From positions 1-58,354 of the forward strand of contig CAZPHH010000021.1 in assembly GCA_964586145.1 (NCBI GenBank): a stretch of 58,354 bases of DNA, in the 5' to 3' direction. Shown here in pieces: positions 16,301-25,507 of this stretch (its first letter is position 1; every line of letters starts with the position of its first letter). Made by a program: the position numbers and the translations under genes. Source of the DNA: JAFGJQ01 sp964586145 (GTDB taxonomy: Bacteria; Planctomycetota; Phycisphaerae; UBA1845). The notes beneath the pieces were generated by a model that saw only the letters and a list, made by a program, of their open reading frames with translations, made no database searches and had not been told where the DNA came from.

Positions 16301-18100
16301 ATGGTAGACTACAATCTCATCAGCCAACTGGACGACACGCGAGACGAACTGGATTCGGTGCTGGCCGACCTATCGGCCGACTCCGGCTTGCTGGACATGG
16401 AGTCGATGCTCAAGCCCGAGTCCGACAACCTGAAGGCGGGAACGCTGCTGAAGGGGCGGATTGTCGGGCGGGCGGGCGACGACGTCGTGGTGGACGTCGG
16501 GCTCAAGAGCGAGGGGGTCATTCCCCACGGGGAGTGGGACGACAAGAGCGCGATCGACATCGGCGACGTCGTCGACGTATGGCTGGATACGATCGAATCC
16601 GACAGCGGGCTGATCGTGCTCTCGAAGCGCAAGGCCGATCGCCTGCTGAACTGGCAGCGCATCGTCGAGACGAAGAACGAAGGGGACACGGTCCGCGGGC
16701 GCGTTATGCGAAAGATCAAGGGCGGACTGCTGGTGGACATCGGGTACCCCGTGTTCCTGCCGGCGTCACAGGTTGACATTCGCCGGCCGGGCGACATCGG
16801 CGAGTTCATCGGCCGCGAGATCGAGGCGAAGATCCTGAAGATCGACGCGGAGCGCAAGAACATCGTCATCTCGCGTCGGAAGCTCATCGAAGAAGAGCGC
16901 ACCACGGCGAAGGAAAACCTCCTGCGCAACATCGAGGTCGGCCAGGTCCGCCGTGGCCTGGTCAAGAACATCGCGGAATTCGGCGCGTTCGTGGACTTGG
17001 GCGGGATCGACGGCCTGCTGCACATCACGGACATGAGCTGGGACCGCATCGGCCACCCGTCGGAGCTGCTGCGCATCGACGACGAGATCGAGATCAAGGT
17101 GCTCAGCGTCGACAAGGACAAGGAAAAAGTGGCCCTGGGCCTCAAGCAACTGAAGGAAAGCCCGTGGGAGCACATCGAAGAGAGGTACCCGGTCAATACG
17201 AGGGTCAAGGGCGAGGTGGTGAACATCGTGCCCTACGGGGCCTTCGTGAAACTCGAACCGGGCGTGGAAGGCCTCGTCCACATCAGCGAGATGAGCTGGA
17301 CCCGGCGGATCAACCATCCGTCCGAGATGCTGCACGAGGGGCAGCCGGTCGAGGTGATGGTGCTGGAGATCAACAAGGGCAAGCAGGAAATCTCGCTGGG
17401 TTTGAAACAGACCGAGGTGAACCCCTGGACGCAGGTGGCGGCGAAGTACCCGCCGAACACGCGGATCCGCGGACGGGTCCGCAACCTGACGAATTATGGG
17501 GCCTTCGTGGAGGTGGAGGAGGGGATCGACGGGCTGCTGCACGTGTCCGACATGAGCTGGACCAAGAAGATCAGCCACCCGCAAGAGATGCTGCAGAAGG
17601 GCGACGAGGTGGAGTGCGTGGTGCTGAAGGTCGAGGAGGACAAGCAGCGCATCGCCTTGGGACTCAAGCAGTTGCACGAGGATCCCTGGCTGCGGGCCGT
17701 CCCCGAAAACTACATCCCCGGCCAGATCGTGGAAGGCACGGTCACCAAGATCACCAACTTCGGCGTGTTTGTCGAACTGGAGCAGGACCTGGAAGGTCTG
17801 TTGCACGTGAGTGAATTGGCCGATCATAAGGTGGAAGACCCGCACGAGGTGGTCAAGATCGGGGACAAGCTGCAGGTCAAAATCCTGCGCGTCGATCCCC
17901 AGGAGCGCAAGATCGGCCTGTCCAAAAAGCGAGCGGAATGGTCGGCGGAACATGACACCTACGCCAGCGAGCCCGTTCGACCGCGTCGGGGCGGGCTGCA
18001 GTCACCCGGTTCGGAGCCGATGGATCTGATCACTGGCGTGCCGTTCGTCTCGCCCGCCCCGAGCGGCGGCGAGGGTGACGACGCGGAGGCGGACGAGTAG
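16301..18100 (+). CDS. rpsA: Ribosomal protein S1, six S1 domains
   Basis: A 599-residue protein with six OB-fold S1 repeats at about 47-110, 128-193, 214-283, 300-369, 385-456 and 473-543. Repeats 3-5 carry the typical GxVxNIxxFGAFVDLGGIDGLLHITDMSW pattern, here YGAFVKLEPGVEGLVHISEM and relatives. S1 binds mRNA leaders on the 30S subunit. The ATG at 16301 gives the standard N-terminus; GAAAAG is the only weak ribosome-binding element, and poor Shine-Dalgarno sites are typical of S1 genes, which are autoregulated in other bacteria. An acidic disordered tail (GEGDDAEADE) ends the protein. The sigma factor follows after 36 bases. Confidence 0.95.
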   Translation: MVDYNLISQLDDTRDELDSVLADLSADSGLLDMESMLKPESDNLKAGTLLKGRIVGRAGDDVVVDVGLKSEGVIPHGEWDDKSAIDIGDVVDVWLDTIESDSGLIVLSKRKADRLLNWQRIVETKNEGDTVRGRVMRKIKGGLLVDIGYPVFLPASQVDIRRPGDIGEFIGREIEAKILKIDAERKNIVISRRKLIEEERTTAKENLLRNIEVGQVRRGLVKNIAEFGAFVDLGGIDGLLHITDMSWDRIGHPSELLRIDDEIEIKVLSVDKDKEKVALGLKQLKESPWEHIEERYPVNTRVKGEVVNIVPYGAFVKLEPGVEGLVHISEMSWTRRINHPSEMLHEGQPVEVMVLEINKGKQEISLGLKQTEVNPWTQVAAKYPPNTRIRGRVRNLTNYGAFVEVEEGIDGLLHVSDMSWTKKISHPQEMLQKGDEVECVVLKVEEDKQRIALGLKQLHEDPWLRAVPENYIPGQIVEGTVTKITNFGVFVELEQDLEGLLHVSELADHKVEDPHEVVKIGDKLQVKILRVDPQERKIGLSKKRAEWSAEHDTYASEPVRPRRGGLQSPGSEPMDLITGVPFVSPAPSGGEGDDAEADE

Positions 18101-18136
18101 GTCTGTCCTGATTGCGAAACATGGGATGGCGACGGG

Positions 18137-19060
18137 GTGACGCAGTCGCTCTGCGCCCGGTTACGGGGTTCTGAAGCCATCGCACTGGACACCGGACTAC
18201 AAACGTACCTTCGGCAGATCAACAAGGCGCCCTTGCTGTCGGCCGAGGAAGAGCGGGAGCTCGCGGAGACCATCCAGCGTGCTCTCGATCTGGCCGAGCG
18301 CTTTCGCAAGGGCCAGTGCTCGCTGGCCGAACGCGAAACGGCGGAACAGGACGCCGCGCTGGCCCGGGAGCGCATGGTCAACTCGAACCTGCGGCTGGTG
18401 GTGAACATCGCCAAGAAGTACGCCAAGCGAGGCGCCTCGCTCAGCGACCTGATCAACGAGGGCAATCTCGGGCTGCTGCGGGCGGTCGAGGGATATGACC
18501 CCGATCACGAAACCCGCTTCAGCACCTATGCCTCCTGGTGGATCAAGCAGGCGATCAAACGCAGCCTGATCAACAGCGTCCAGCCCATTCACATTCCGGC
18601 GTACATGGTGGAGATGATCGCCAAGATGCGCCAGGCCCAGGAGGAGTACGAGGAGAAGGAGGGCCGAAAGCCCAGCATCACCGAGCTCTCCGACTATATG
18701 CAGCTGCCGGAGAAGAAGATCCGCATCATCCGCAAGGCGGTCAAGGCCTTTGCGTCCCCCACGCAGTCTGCCGACGACGGCTCCGGCGTGCCCCTGACGG
18801 AGATGCTCGCGGACCAGAAGACCCCGTCGCCCGAAGCCCAGATGTTTTCGGATTCCGAAGCCCGCATGATCAAGGAAATGCTCGACTCCATCAGCGATCG
18901 AGAGGCCACCATCCTGAGGCTCCGCTTCGGCCTCGAAGACGGAGAGCCCATGACCCTCAAGGACATCGGCAAGAAGGTCGGCCTCACTCGCGAGCGGGTC
19001 CGACAGATCGAAGGGGAAGCGCTCCGCAAACTCAACGAACTCATCAACGCGCAACTCTAG
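18137..19060 (+). CDS. RpoD-like RNA polymerase sigma factor, short form
   Basis: A 307-residue sigma-70 with region 1.2 (DTGLQTYLRQINKAPLLSAEEE), 2.1-2.4 (RMVNSNLRLVVNIAKKYAKRG, LIDLI-type SDLINEGNLGLLRAVEGYD, FSTYASWWIKQAIKRSL), region 3 and region 4 (DIGKKVGLTRERVRQIEGEAL). Region 1.1 and the non-conserved insertion of primary RpoD are missing, so it is a group 1/2 short form, as often seen in Planctomycetes. It starts with GTG at 18137. Linkage to rpsA (36-base gap) suggests co-transcription. Whether it is the housekeeping sigma cannot be decided from the window. Confidence 0.93.
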   Translation: MTQSLCARLRGSEAIALDTGLQTYLRQINKAPLLSAEEERELAETIQRALDLAERFRKGQCSLAERETAEQDAALARERMVNSNLRLVVNIAKKYAKRGASLSDLINEGNLGLLRAVEGYDPDHETRFSTYASWWIKQAIKRSLINSVQPIHIPAYMVEMIAKMRQAQEEYEEKEGRKPSITELSDYMQLPEKKIRIIRKAVKAFASPTQSADDGSGVPLTEMLADQKTPSPEAQMFSDSEARMIKEMLDSISDREATILRLRFGLEDGEPMTLKDIGKKVGLTRERVRQIEGEALRKLNELINAQL

Positions 19061-19075
19061 GACGGCGGTCCGAGC

Positions 19076-19090
19076 CCCGGGAAACCCGGG
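19076..19090 (+). terminator. Possible terminator hairpin after the sigma-factor gene
   Basis: CCCGGG-AAA-CCCGGG, 15 bases after the stop codon. The stem is six GC pairs with no T-run behind it, so termination is uncertain. Confidence 0.3.
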
Positions 19091-19182
19091 CCCACGCAAC
19101 CGCTCGTGTCGCCGCGTCGCCCTTTCGGCTCCCGATTCCCCGGCGCCGTCCGGCCGGGCCGCGTTCCGCGACGTCTTTCCGG

Positions 19183-19212
19183 TTCGCATTTGCCTCGCCC
19201 TCCTGCTAGAAT
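19183..19212 (+). promoter_or_regulatory. Candidate promoter of tkt-tal
   Basis: TTCGCA (19183-19188), 18 bases, then TGC-TAGAAT with an extended -10 (TAGAAT at 19207-19212). It lies about 55 bases before the transketolase start. Confidence 0.45.
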
Positions 19213-19268
19213 CGCCGTTTTGGCATGACAGCTTTCGATTGACCCCTGACGCGGAGCAAACGACGACC

Positions 19269-21278
19269 GTGCATACTCAACCCACACTGGACACTCTGTG
19301 CATCGACACCCTCCGAACATTGGCGATGGATGCCATTCAGCAGGCCAATTCCGGCCACCCGGGGGCGGCGATGGCCCTGGCGCCGGTGGCGTACACGCTG
19401 TTCACGCGCCACCTTCGCTTCAACCCGGCCAACCCCCGATTCGCCAACCGGGATCGTTTCGTGCTTTCGGCAGGCCATGCGTCCATGTTGCTGTACGGCA
19501 CGTTGCACCTGTCCGGCTACGACGCTTCACTGGACGATATCCGGCGGTTCCGGCAGTTGGGCAGCCGATGTCCCGGGCATCCTGAGTACGGCGAATTGCC
19601 GGGCGTGGAGATCACCACGGGGCCGCTCGGCCAGGGAGCGGCCGCCAGCGTGGGCATGGCGATGGCCGAACGCTGGCTGCGCGACCGATTCAATCGCCCC
19701 GGGCACGAGATCGTGGGCTACCGCGTGTACGCGGTCCTGGGCGACGGATGCATGATGGAGGGGGTTTCCGGCGAGGCGGCGTCCCTGGCCGGCCACCTGG
19801 GGCTGGGCAACCTGACGTGGATCTATGACAGCAATCACATCAGCATCGACGGCTCCACCGACCTGACGTTCACGGAGGACGTGCCGGCGAGGTTCAAGGC
19901 GTATGGCTGGCGCGTGCTGACGGTGGAGGACGCCAACGACGTGGAGGCGGTGCATCAGGCCCTGGCATCGGCCGCCGCGACGACGGATCGGCCGAGCCTG
20001 GTGAAGATCACGAGCGTCATTGCGTACGGGGCGCCCACAAAGGCGGGAACGGCATCCGCCCACGGAGAGCCCCTGGGGGAGGAGGAGATTCGCGGAACCA
20101 AGGAATTCTACGGGTGGGACCGGGACGCGACGTTCGTGGTGCCTCCGGACGTGCGGCGCCACATGACCGTCCCGCTGCAGGAACGCGGTGAGCGTCTGGA
20201 GCGCGAATGGAACGATCGGTTTGCCGCCTATGCGCAGGCGCATCCGACCCTGGCCGCCGAGTGGAACCACATGCAGGCCGGGACCCTGCCGGAGGGCTGG
20301 GATGCGAACCTGCCCGCGTTCCCCGCCGACGGCAAGGGGATGGCCAGCCGGGCGGCGGGCGGGAAAGTGCTTCAGGCGGTGGCGGGGAGCGTTCCGTGGC
20401 TGATCGGCGGCGCCGCAGACCTGACGCCCTCGACCAAGACCTACATCGACGGCAGCGAGGATTTTCGGAAAGGCGGCTGCGGGCATCGGAACATCCGTTT
20501 CGGCGTGCGGGAGCATGCGATGGCGGCCGTGTGCAACGGTCTGGCGCTTTCGCGGCTGCGATCGTTCGGCGCGACGTTCCTGGTCTTTGCGGACTACTGC
20601 CGCCCCTCCATCCGCATGGCCGCGATGATGAAGCTGCCCGTCATTTACGTATTCACCCACGACAGCATCGGAGTGGGCGAGGACGGTCCGACCCATCAGC
20701 CCGTCGAGCATCTGGCGTCGCTGCGAGTGATCCCGAACCTGGACGTCGTGCGGCCCGGAGACGCGAACGAGGTCACGGAGGCTTGGCGGCACGCCATGCA
20801 GCGGACCGACGGGCCGGTGGCGCTGGCGTTGAGCCGGCAGAACCTGCCCACGCTGGATCGTGCCCGTCTGGCTCCGGCGAGCGGGACGCGGCAAGGCGGA
20901 TACATCCTTGCGGAAGCGACGGGCGAGCCGGAGGTCATCCTGATCGGGACCGGATCGGAGCTTTCGCTGTGCGTGCGGGCCCACGAGCAGTTGACAACGC
21001 AGGGAGTGCGGGTCCGCGTCGTGTCGATGCCTTGTGCCGAGCTGTTCGACCGGCAGGATGCGGCGTACCGCGAGCATGTGTTGCCCGCTTCGTGCCCGGC
21101 CCGCGTGGCGGTGGAGGCCGGCGTGGCGTGGGGGTGGCGGAAGTACGTCGGGCTGCAGGGAATTGTCGTTGGCCTGGATCGATTTGGGGCGTCGGCGCCG
21201 TGTGCCGACGTGATGAAGCACTTTGGATTCACGATGGAGGCCGTGGTCGAGGCGGCGCGGCAGGCGCTGGCGATGTGA
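19269..21278 (+). CDS. tkt: Transketolase
   Basis: Moves two-carbon ketol units between sugar phosphates in the pentose phosphate pathway using thiamine diphosphate. The 669-residue protein has the N-terminal pyrimidine/phosphate motifs NSGHPGAAMALAP, the ThDP-Mg motif GDGCMMEGVSGEAASLAGHLGLGNL and later SNHISIDG, and the C-terminal VREHAM with the catalytic Glu, followed by THDSIGVGEDGPTHQPVEH. The start at GTG 19269 is tentative; a TTG ten codons upstream is in frame. Transaldolase follows after 31 bases, so both enzymes of the non-oxidative branch are made together. Confidence 0.96.
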   Translation: MHTQPTLDTLCIDTLRTLAMDAIQQANSGHPGAAMALAPVAYTLFTRHLRFNPANPRFANRDRFVLSAGHASMLLYGTLHLSGYDASLDDIRRFRQLGSRCPGHPEYGELPGVEITTGPLGQGAAASVGMAMAERWLRDRFNRPGHEIVGYRVYAVLGDGCMMEGVSGEAASLAGHLGLGNLTWIYDSNHISIDGSTDLTFTEDVPARFKAYGWRVLTVEDANDVEAVHQALASAAATTDRPSLVKITSVIAYGAPTKAGTASAHGEPLGEEEIRGTKEFYGWDRDATFVVPPDVRRHMTVPLQERGERLEREWNDRFAAYAQAHPTLAAEWNHMQAGTLPEGWDANLPAFPADGKGMASRAAGGKVLQAVAGSVPWLIGGAADLTPSTKTYIDGSEDFRKGGCGHRNIRFGVREHAMAAVCNGLALSRLRSFGATFLVFADYCRPSIRMAAMMKLPVIYVFTHDSIGVGEDGPTHQPVEHLASLRVIPNLDVVRPGDANEVTEAWRHAMQRTDGPVALALSRQNLPTLDRARLAPASGTRQGGYILAEATGEPEVILIGTGSELSLCVRAHEQLTTQGVRVRVVSMPCAELFDRQDAAYREHVLPASCPARVAVEAGVAWGWRKYVGLQGIVVGLDRFGASAPCADVMKHFGFTMEAVVEAARQALAM

Positions 21279-21309
21279 CTTGCGGCCCCGCATGTGCATG
21301 GAGGCCCGG

Positions 21310-22422
21310 ATGAGCAACTTCCGGAAACTGGCGGACCTGGGACAGGCGATCTGGTGCGATTACATCCAACGCGGCATGATCGACTCGGGCGAATTGCAGG
21401 CGCTTATTGACGAGGGCGTGCTGGGGATTACGTCGAATCCCACCATCTTCCAGAAGGCGATCGGCGAGAGCGCGGACTACGACGAGGCTGTGGCGAGCCT
21501 CGTGGCCGGCGGCACGCGCGATGCGTCAGCCATCTACGAGGCCCTTGCCTTTGAGGACATCCGGCGAACGGCGGACTGCTTCCGCCCCCTCTACGATCGC
21601 ACCGATCGCCGTGACGGGTTCGTGAGCATCGAGGTGGAGCCGGCCCTGGCGCACGACACCGACGCAACCGTGGCCCGCGCTCGCCGGATCGTCCGGACGA
21701 TTGACCGGCCGAACGTCATGGTGAAGGTGCCGGCCACGGACGCGGGCCTGCCTGCCGTCGAGACGCTGATCGGCGACGGCATCAACGTGAACGTCACGCT
21801 GATCTTCTCCGTGGACGTGTATCGACAGGTCATCGAGGCGTTCCTGGGCGGGGTACGCAAGCACCTGGAACGTGGGGGGGATGCGGCGTCCGTGGCGTCC
21901 GTGGCGTCGTTCTTCGTCAGCCGGCTGGACACCGCGGTGGATGCCCTGCTGGAAAAGCGGATCGCAGATGGACAGACGCACCTGCGGGATCTCCTGGGCC
22001 AGGCGGCCGTCGCAAATGCAAAAGTCGCATACGACCTGTACCGGCAGAAGTTCCACGCAGAGGCCTTCGCAGAGCTTCGAGAGCGCGGCGTCCACCCGCA
22101 ACGGCCGCTCTGGGCCAGCACCAGCACCAAGAACCCCGCCTATCGCGAAACCATCTACGTCGACACGCTGATCGGACCGGACACCGTGAATACGGCCCCT
22201 CCGGCAACCCTGGAGGCCATCCGGCGGATGAAAGAGATTCGGGCGAGCGTTGCGGAGGGCGTTGACGGGGCGCGCCGTGCGCTGGCGCGTCTGGAGGCCG
22301 AGGGCATCCGCATGGCAGAGGTCACGGAGAGACTGCGGGTGGAGGGCGTCCGGGCCTTCGCCGACTCCTTTGATCGGCTCCTGGCAGACATCCGCGCCAA
22401 GACCGAAACCGTAGGTGCCTGA
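21310..22422 (+). CDS. tal: Transaldolase, long (about 370-residue) type
   Basis: Transfers dihydroxyacetone units in the pentose phosphate pathway. The 370-residue protein shows GITSNPTIFQKAI, NVMVKVPATDAGLPAVETLIGDGINVNVTLIFSV and RPLWASTSTKNPAY; the Lys in STKNP is the expected Schiff-base residue. The length and these motifs place it with the actinobacterial/cyanobacterial Tal type rather than E. coli TalB. GGAGG is 4-5 bases before the ATG at 21310, preferred to an upstream in-frame Met. It is the downstream partner of tkt. Confidence 0.96.
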   Translation: MSNFRKLADLGQAIWCDYIQRGMIDSGELQALIDEGVLGITSNPTIFQKAIGESADYDEAVASLVAGGTRDASAIYEALAFEDIRRTADCFRPLYDRTDRRDGFVSIEVEPALAHDTDATVARARRIVRTIDRPNVMVKVPATDAGLPAVETLIGDGINVNVTLIFSVDVYRQVIEAFLGGVRKHLERGGDAASVASVASFFVSRLDTAVDALLEKRIADGQTHLRDLLGQAAVANAKVAYDLYRQKFHAEAFAELRERGVHPQRPLWASTSTKNPAYRETIYVDTLIGPDTVNTAPPATLEAIRRMKEIRASVAEGVDGARRALARLEAEGIRMAEVTERLRVEGVRAFADSFDRLLADIRAKTETVGA

Positions 22423-22492
22423 CTGTAGGATTGCAGTGGCGCTGTATTTGTTGTAGAGAGGATCGAAGACTTGGCAAAATGTAGGGTGTGTG

Positions 22493-22506
22493 CTCCCTGA
22501 AGGGAG
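22493..22506 (+). terminator. Small hairpin downstream of tal
   Basis: CTCCCT-GA-AGGGAG, effectively a five-pair stem with a TGAA loop, 70 bases after the tal stop. There is no T-run, so this is a weak terminator candidate. Confidence 0.25.
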
Positions 22507-22539
22507 AGACTTGGCTGTACCGATATCGGGTGGTGGTTC

Positions 22540-22545
22540 TATAAT
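22540..22545 (+). promoter_or_regulatory. Consensus -10 box (TATAAT) before the 120-residue protein gene
   Basis: A perfect TATAAT in a locally less GC-rich stretch. The base set 17 upstream (GTACCG) is a poor -35. The predicted leader to the next gene at 22694 would be about 140 bases. Confidence 0.35.
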
Positions 22546-22693
22546 GCGGCATGGAGTTGTGTGCTGGTGTCGGCCTGTGGCAAACCGGTTTACCCCGTGC
22601 CGCACTGGGCTTGGATGAATCGCGTGCGGCGATCCGGCTCGTTCGTTGGTGGAGTGGGCCGAGGTTCGCGCGAGTCTGGAGATGACGTAAGCG

Positions 22694-23056
22694 ATGTGTG
22701 TCAGATCACTGGATGAACATCCGGACTTTCAGGATCCGGCCCTGAGCCGCTACCTGCCCTCCGAGCGGCGGGCGATTCTTGTACATAGATACTTCCTTGG
22801 CGTCGAACGGGGTACCGACCCCGGGCTGTCCGCGACCATTCAAAGCTGGGAGGCTGGAGTGGCGGACGAATGGCGGCGCAAGAAGATGCATGGCGACCGG
22901 GTCGCCCAGATGACGGAGATTGACCGGCACCGCTGCGAGTTGTCCACCGCTCGGGGTCGCAATGTCGATTGGAACGAGGCCGTTTGGGACTGGGTGCAGC
23001 ACCACGCCGAAAACTGGCGTCAGGGCTGGGAGCGAACGGTGGCGGCCGGCGCGTAG
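22694..23056 (+). CDS. Conserved small helical protein of unknown function
   Basis: A 120-residue, highly charged protein, with HRYFLGVERGTDPGLSATIQSWEAGVADEWRRKKM followed by QMTEIDRHRCELSTARGRNVDWNEAVWDWVQHHAENW. Trp-rich amphipathic helices dominate and there is no signal peptide or membrane segment. I do not recognise a characterised family, although the YFLG...SWE...EWRR pattern looks conserved rather than random. GGAG lies 11 bases before the ATG. It sits between tal and pta with its own promoter candidate, so co-regulation with either is unproven. Confidence 0.7.
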   Translation: MCVRSLDEHPDFQDPALSRYLPSERRAILVHRYFLGVERGTDPGLSATIQSWEAGVADEWRRKKMHGDRVAQMTEIDRHRCELSTARGRNVDWNEAVWDWVQHHAENWRQGWERTVAAGA

Positions 23057-23180
23057 GTGAGCGCTCGGATCGTCTGACGTCCCCTGGCCTATCGGGCGTC
23101 GGTATCGGTTTCCCGCCCAGGTTTGCAGCGATTCTCAGGTAGTTCTCCCCGCAGTCCGTACGGTCAAGTCGCGTTCCGTG

Positions 23181-23196
23181 TGGCACGCGACTTGCT
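23181..23196 (+). promoter_or_regulatory. Consensus sigma-54 promoter upstream of pta
   Basis: TGGCACGCGACTTGCT matches the -24/-12 consensus TGGCACGNNNNTTGCW at every defined base. It is on the coding strand, in the gap between the 120-residue protein (ends 23056) and pta (starts 23328). The invariant GG and GC are correctly 10 bases apart. Sigma-54 promoters need an AAA+ activator; none is encoded in the window. Confidence 0.7.
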
Positions 23197-23249
23197 TGTT
23201 TGGCAGGCGCGTCGGAGACGGCCAGCGTGTGCGGCTCCATGCGGCACAA

Positions 23250-23279
23250 TTGCGGCCTGTTCCGGGCTCGTGATACGAT
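23250..23279 (+). promoter_or_regulatory. Second, sigma-70-type promoter candidate for pta
   Basis: TTGCGG (23250-23255), an 18-base spacer and an extended -10, TGA-TACGAT (TACGAT at 23274-23279). It lies downstream of the sigma-54 site, about 50 bases before the pta start codon. Confidence 0.4.
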
Positions 23280-23327
23280 TGTGTTCCGACCGGTGGCGAC
23301 CGTGCCGGCAGGCAGGAGGATCGTCGA

Positions 23328-25442
23328 ATGCCCAGAGGTCTTTTCATCTGCTCCACGGACCTGGAAGCGGGCAGCAGCGTAATCACGCTGGGTCTGTGCG
23401 GGGTCCTGCGCAAATCGGTGGAACGGCTGGGGTTCCTCAAGCCGGTCGGCGGAGGCCCCGAGGACCGCGACGTGGCCGTCATCCGGTCGGCGTACCGGTT
23501 TCCCCAGGCCACGTGCGACCTCTGCCCGCTGACGATCGAGGAAGCGCGGGAGTTGGTGGCGCAGGATCGTCTGTCGGTGGTGCTGGACCGCGTGGGCACG
23601 TGCTTCCGACGGCTGAAGGACGAGCACGACATAATCATCCTGGAGGGCATCAACAACGCCCGGGCGGCCAGCCTTTTTGACCAGGAGATCAACGAGGCGA
23701 TTGCTTCTCACCTGGAGGTCCCGGTGCTCCTGGTCGCCCGGGGGCTGTCCGACAACGGGATCACGAGAGTGGATCAGCTCGTGGCGAACGTGCGGACGGC
23801 GAAGCGGTCGTTTGAAGAGAAGCACTGTGAGGTTCTCGGGGTGGTGGTCAACCGGGTAGCCGACCAGCCGTTTGAGGTGGCCCAGCAGCGGATCGTGGAC
23901 GCTTTCGAGGCGGCCGACCTGCCTCTGTTCGGAGTGGTGCCCAATCTGGCCTACCTGGGGTATCCGAAGATGGACCAGGTCTGCAGTGAGCTGCAGGCCG
24001 AACTGATCAGCGGCGAAGAGGCCCTGTCCAACGTGGTGACCAAGACAATTATCGCCGCCATGGAGCCCCGGCACTTCCTCCACCACCTGGACACGGACCG
24101 GACGCTGGTCATTACTCCCGGTGATCGGGACGGCATTCTGCTGGCCGTTGCGTGTGCCCAAAAGTCGGGCAAGCGTCGTTCCGTGTCGGGCGTGGTGCTG
24201 ACCGGCGGTCTTCGACCGGACCCGGAGATCATGCGGCTGGTGGAGGATCTGGGCGCGCCGCGTTTCCCCGTATGCACGGTGAAGACGGACACGTTCACCA
24301 CAGCGCTGATGATCCAGAACATCGATGTGCGGATGCGCGTGGAGGACGAGGACAAAATTCAGACGGCCTCGTCCGCGGTGTCGAGGCACCTGGAACACGA
24401 ACGGTTGTGGGAGAGGCTGAAAGTGCCTCGCCCGGAGAGGCGGAAGGCCGGATCCGCGTGTTTTCTGGGACAACTGGTGGAGCAGGCGCGGTCGCTGCAG
24501 AAGCGCATCGTGTTTCCCGAGGGCGAAGAGCCTCGCACCGTGCAGGCGGTGGCGAAAATCGCCGATCTGCGCATCTGCAGCCCCATCCTGATCGGCGACC
24601 CGGAGCGCATTCGCGAGCAGGCTAGCCAGGCCGGCGTGAGCCTGGCGGGAGTGGAGGTGGTGGACCCGCAAGCGGTTCACCGGATGGAGGCCTACATCGA
24701 CCGGGTGGTGGAAATCCGCAAGGACAAGAAAGGCGGCATGACGCCGGACGTGGCCCGCACGTGGCTGGATCAGTCTCCCATTCACTTGGGCACCGTCATG
24801 GTGGAGATGGGCGATGCGGACGGGCTGGTGTCCGGGGCCGTCCACTCCACGGGCGACACGATCCGCCCTGCGCTTCAGATCATCCGGACGCGGGCGGACG
24901 TGGGGCTGGCGTCCAGCGTGTTCTTCATGGCCCTGCCCGACCGTGTCCTGGTGTACGGAGACTGCGCGATCATTCCCGACCCGAACGCACAGGAGCTGGC
25001 GGGCATTGCCTGGGCCAGCGCCATGACGGCCCGCGCCTTCGGCATCGAGCCGTACGTGGCCATGCTCTCGTATTCCACCGGCAAGTCCGGCGCGGGGCAG
25101 TCCGTGGACAAGGTGGCGGAGGCGACGCAGCTTCTTCGCGAGCGGAACCCGGACTTCGCCGTGGACGGCCCGCTCCAGTATGACGCGGCCATCGACCCGG
25201 AGGTCGGCCGGCTCAAACAGCCCGATTCGCCGGTGGCGGGCCGGGCGAACGTGTTCATCTTCCCGGACCTGGATGCGGGGAACATCGCCTACAAGGCCGT
25301 GCAGCGGTCGGCGGGGGCCCTGGCCGTCGGGCCGGTTTTGCAGGGCCTGAACAAGCCGGTGAACGACCTTTCCCGCGGTTGCAGCGTGGACGATATTGTG
25401 TACACCGCGGCGGTGACGGCCATTCAGGCCGGGTCACGCTAG
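23328..25442 (+). CDS. pta: Phosphate acetyltransferase, long DRTGG-containing form
   Basis: Interconverts acetyl-CoA and acetyl phosphate. At 704 residues it matches the enterobacterial-type long Pta: an N-terminal BioD-like P-loop-fold domain (LFICSTDLEAGSSVITLGL), a central DRTGG domain (ISGEEALSNVVTKTIIAAM to about residue 350) and the C-terminal catalytic domain from about 385 (RIVFPEGEEPRTVQA, GAVHSTGDTIRPALQII, FADCAI-like VYGDCAIIPDPNAQELA, MLSYSTGKSG). The long N-terminus is regulatory in E. coli. AGGAGGAT precedes the ATG at 23328. Acetate kinase follows after 65 bases; together they make ATP and acetate. Confidence 0.96.
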   Translation: MPRGLFICSTDLEAGSSVITLGLCGVLRKSVERLGFLKPVGGGPEDRDVAVIRSAYRFPQATCDLCPLTIEEARELVAQDRLSVVLDRVGTCFRRLKDEHDIIILEGINNARAASLFDQEINEAIASHLEVPVLLVARGLSDNGITRVDQLVANVRTAKRSFEEKHCEVLGVVVNRVADQPFEVAQQRIVDAFEAADLPLFGVVPNLAYLGYPKMDQVCSELQAELISGEEALSNVVTKTIIAAMEPRHFLHHLDTDRTLVITPGDRDGILLAVACAQKSGKRRSVSGVVLTGGLRPDPEIMRLVEDLGAPRFPVCTVKTDTFTTALMIQNIDVRMRVEDEDKIQTASSAVSRHLEHERLWERLKVPRPERRKAGSACFLGQLVEQARSLQKRIVFPEGEEPRTVQAVAKIADLRICSPILIGDPERIREQASQAGVSLAGVEVVDPQAVHRMEAYIDRVVEIRKDKKGGMTPDVARTWLDQSPIHLGTVMVEMGDADGLVSGAVHSTGDTIRPALQIIRTRADVGLASSVFFMALPDRVLVYGDCAIIPDPNAQELAGIAWASAMTARAFGIEPYVAMLSYSTGKSGAGQSVDKVAEATQLLRERNPDFAVDGPLQYDAAIDPEVGRLKQPDSPVAGRANVFIFPDLDAGNIAYKAVQRSAGALAVGPVLQGLNKPVNDLSRGCSVDDIVYTAAVTAIQAGSR

Positions 25443-25507
25443 GACCGCGCCGCGTTTACTCGGATGGTGCGGACAGGAAAGACGAAGCCCGAGGCCAAGG
25501 GGGCGCA

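Noticed and set aside
16766..17953. A 395-codon minus-strand frame inside rpsA
   Set aside because: Its His/Asp/Leu-rich, periodic translation is simply the reverse of the six S1 repeats.
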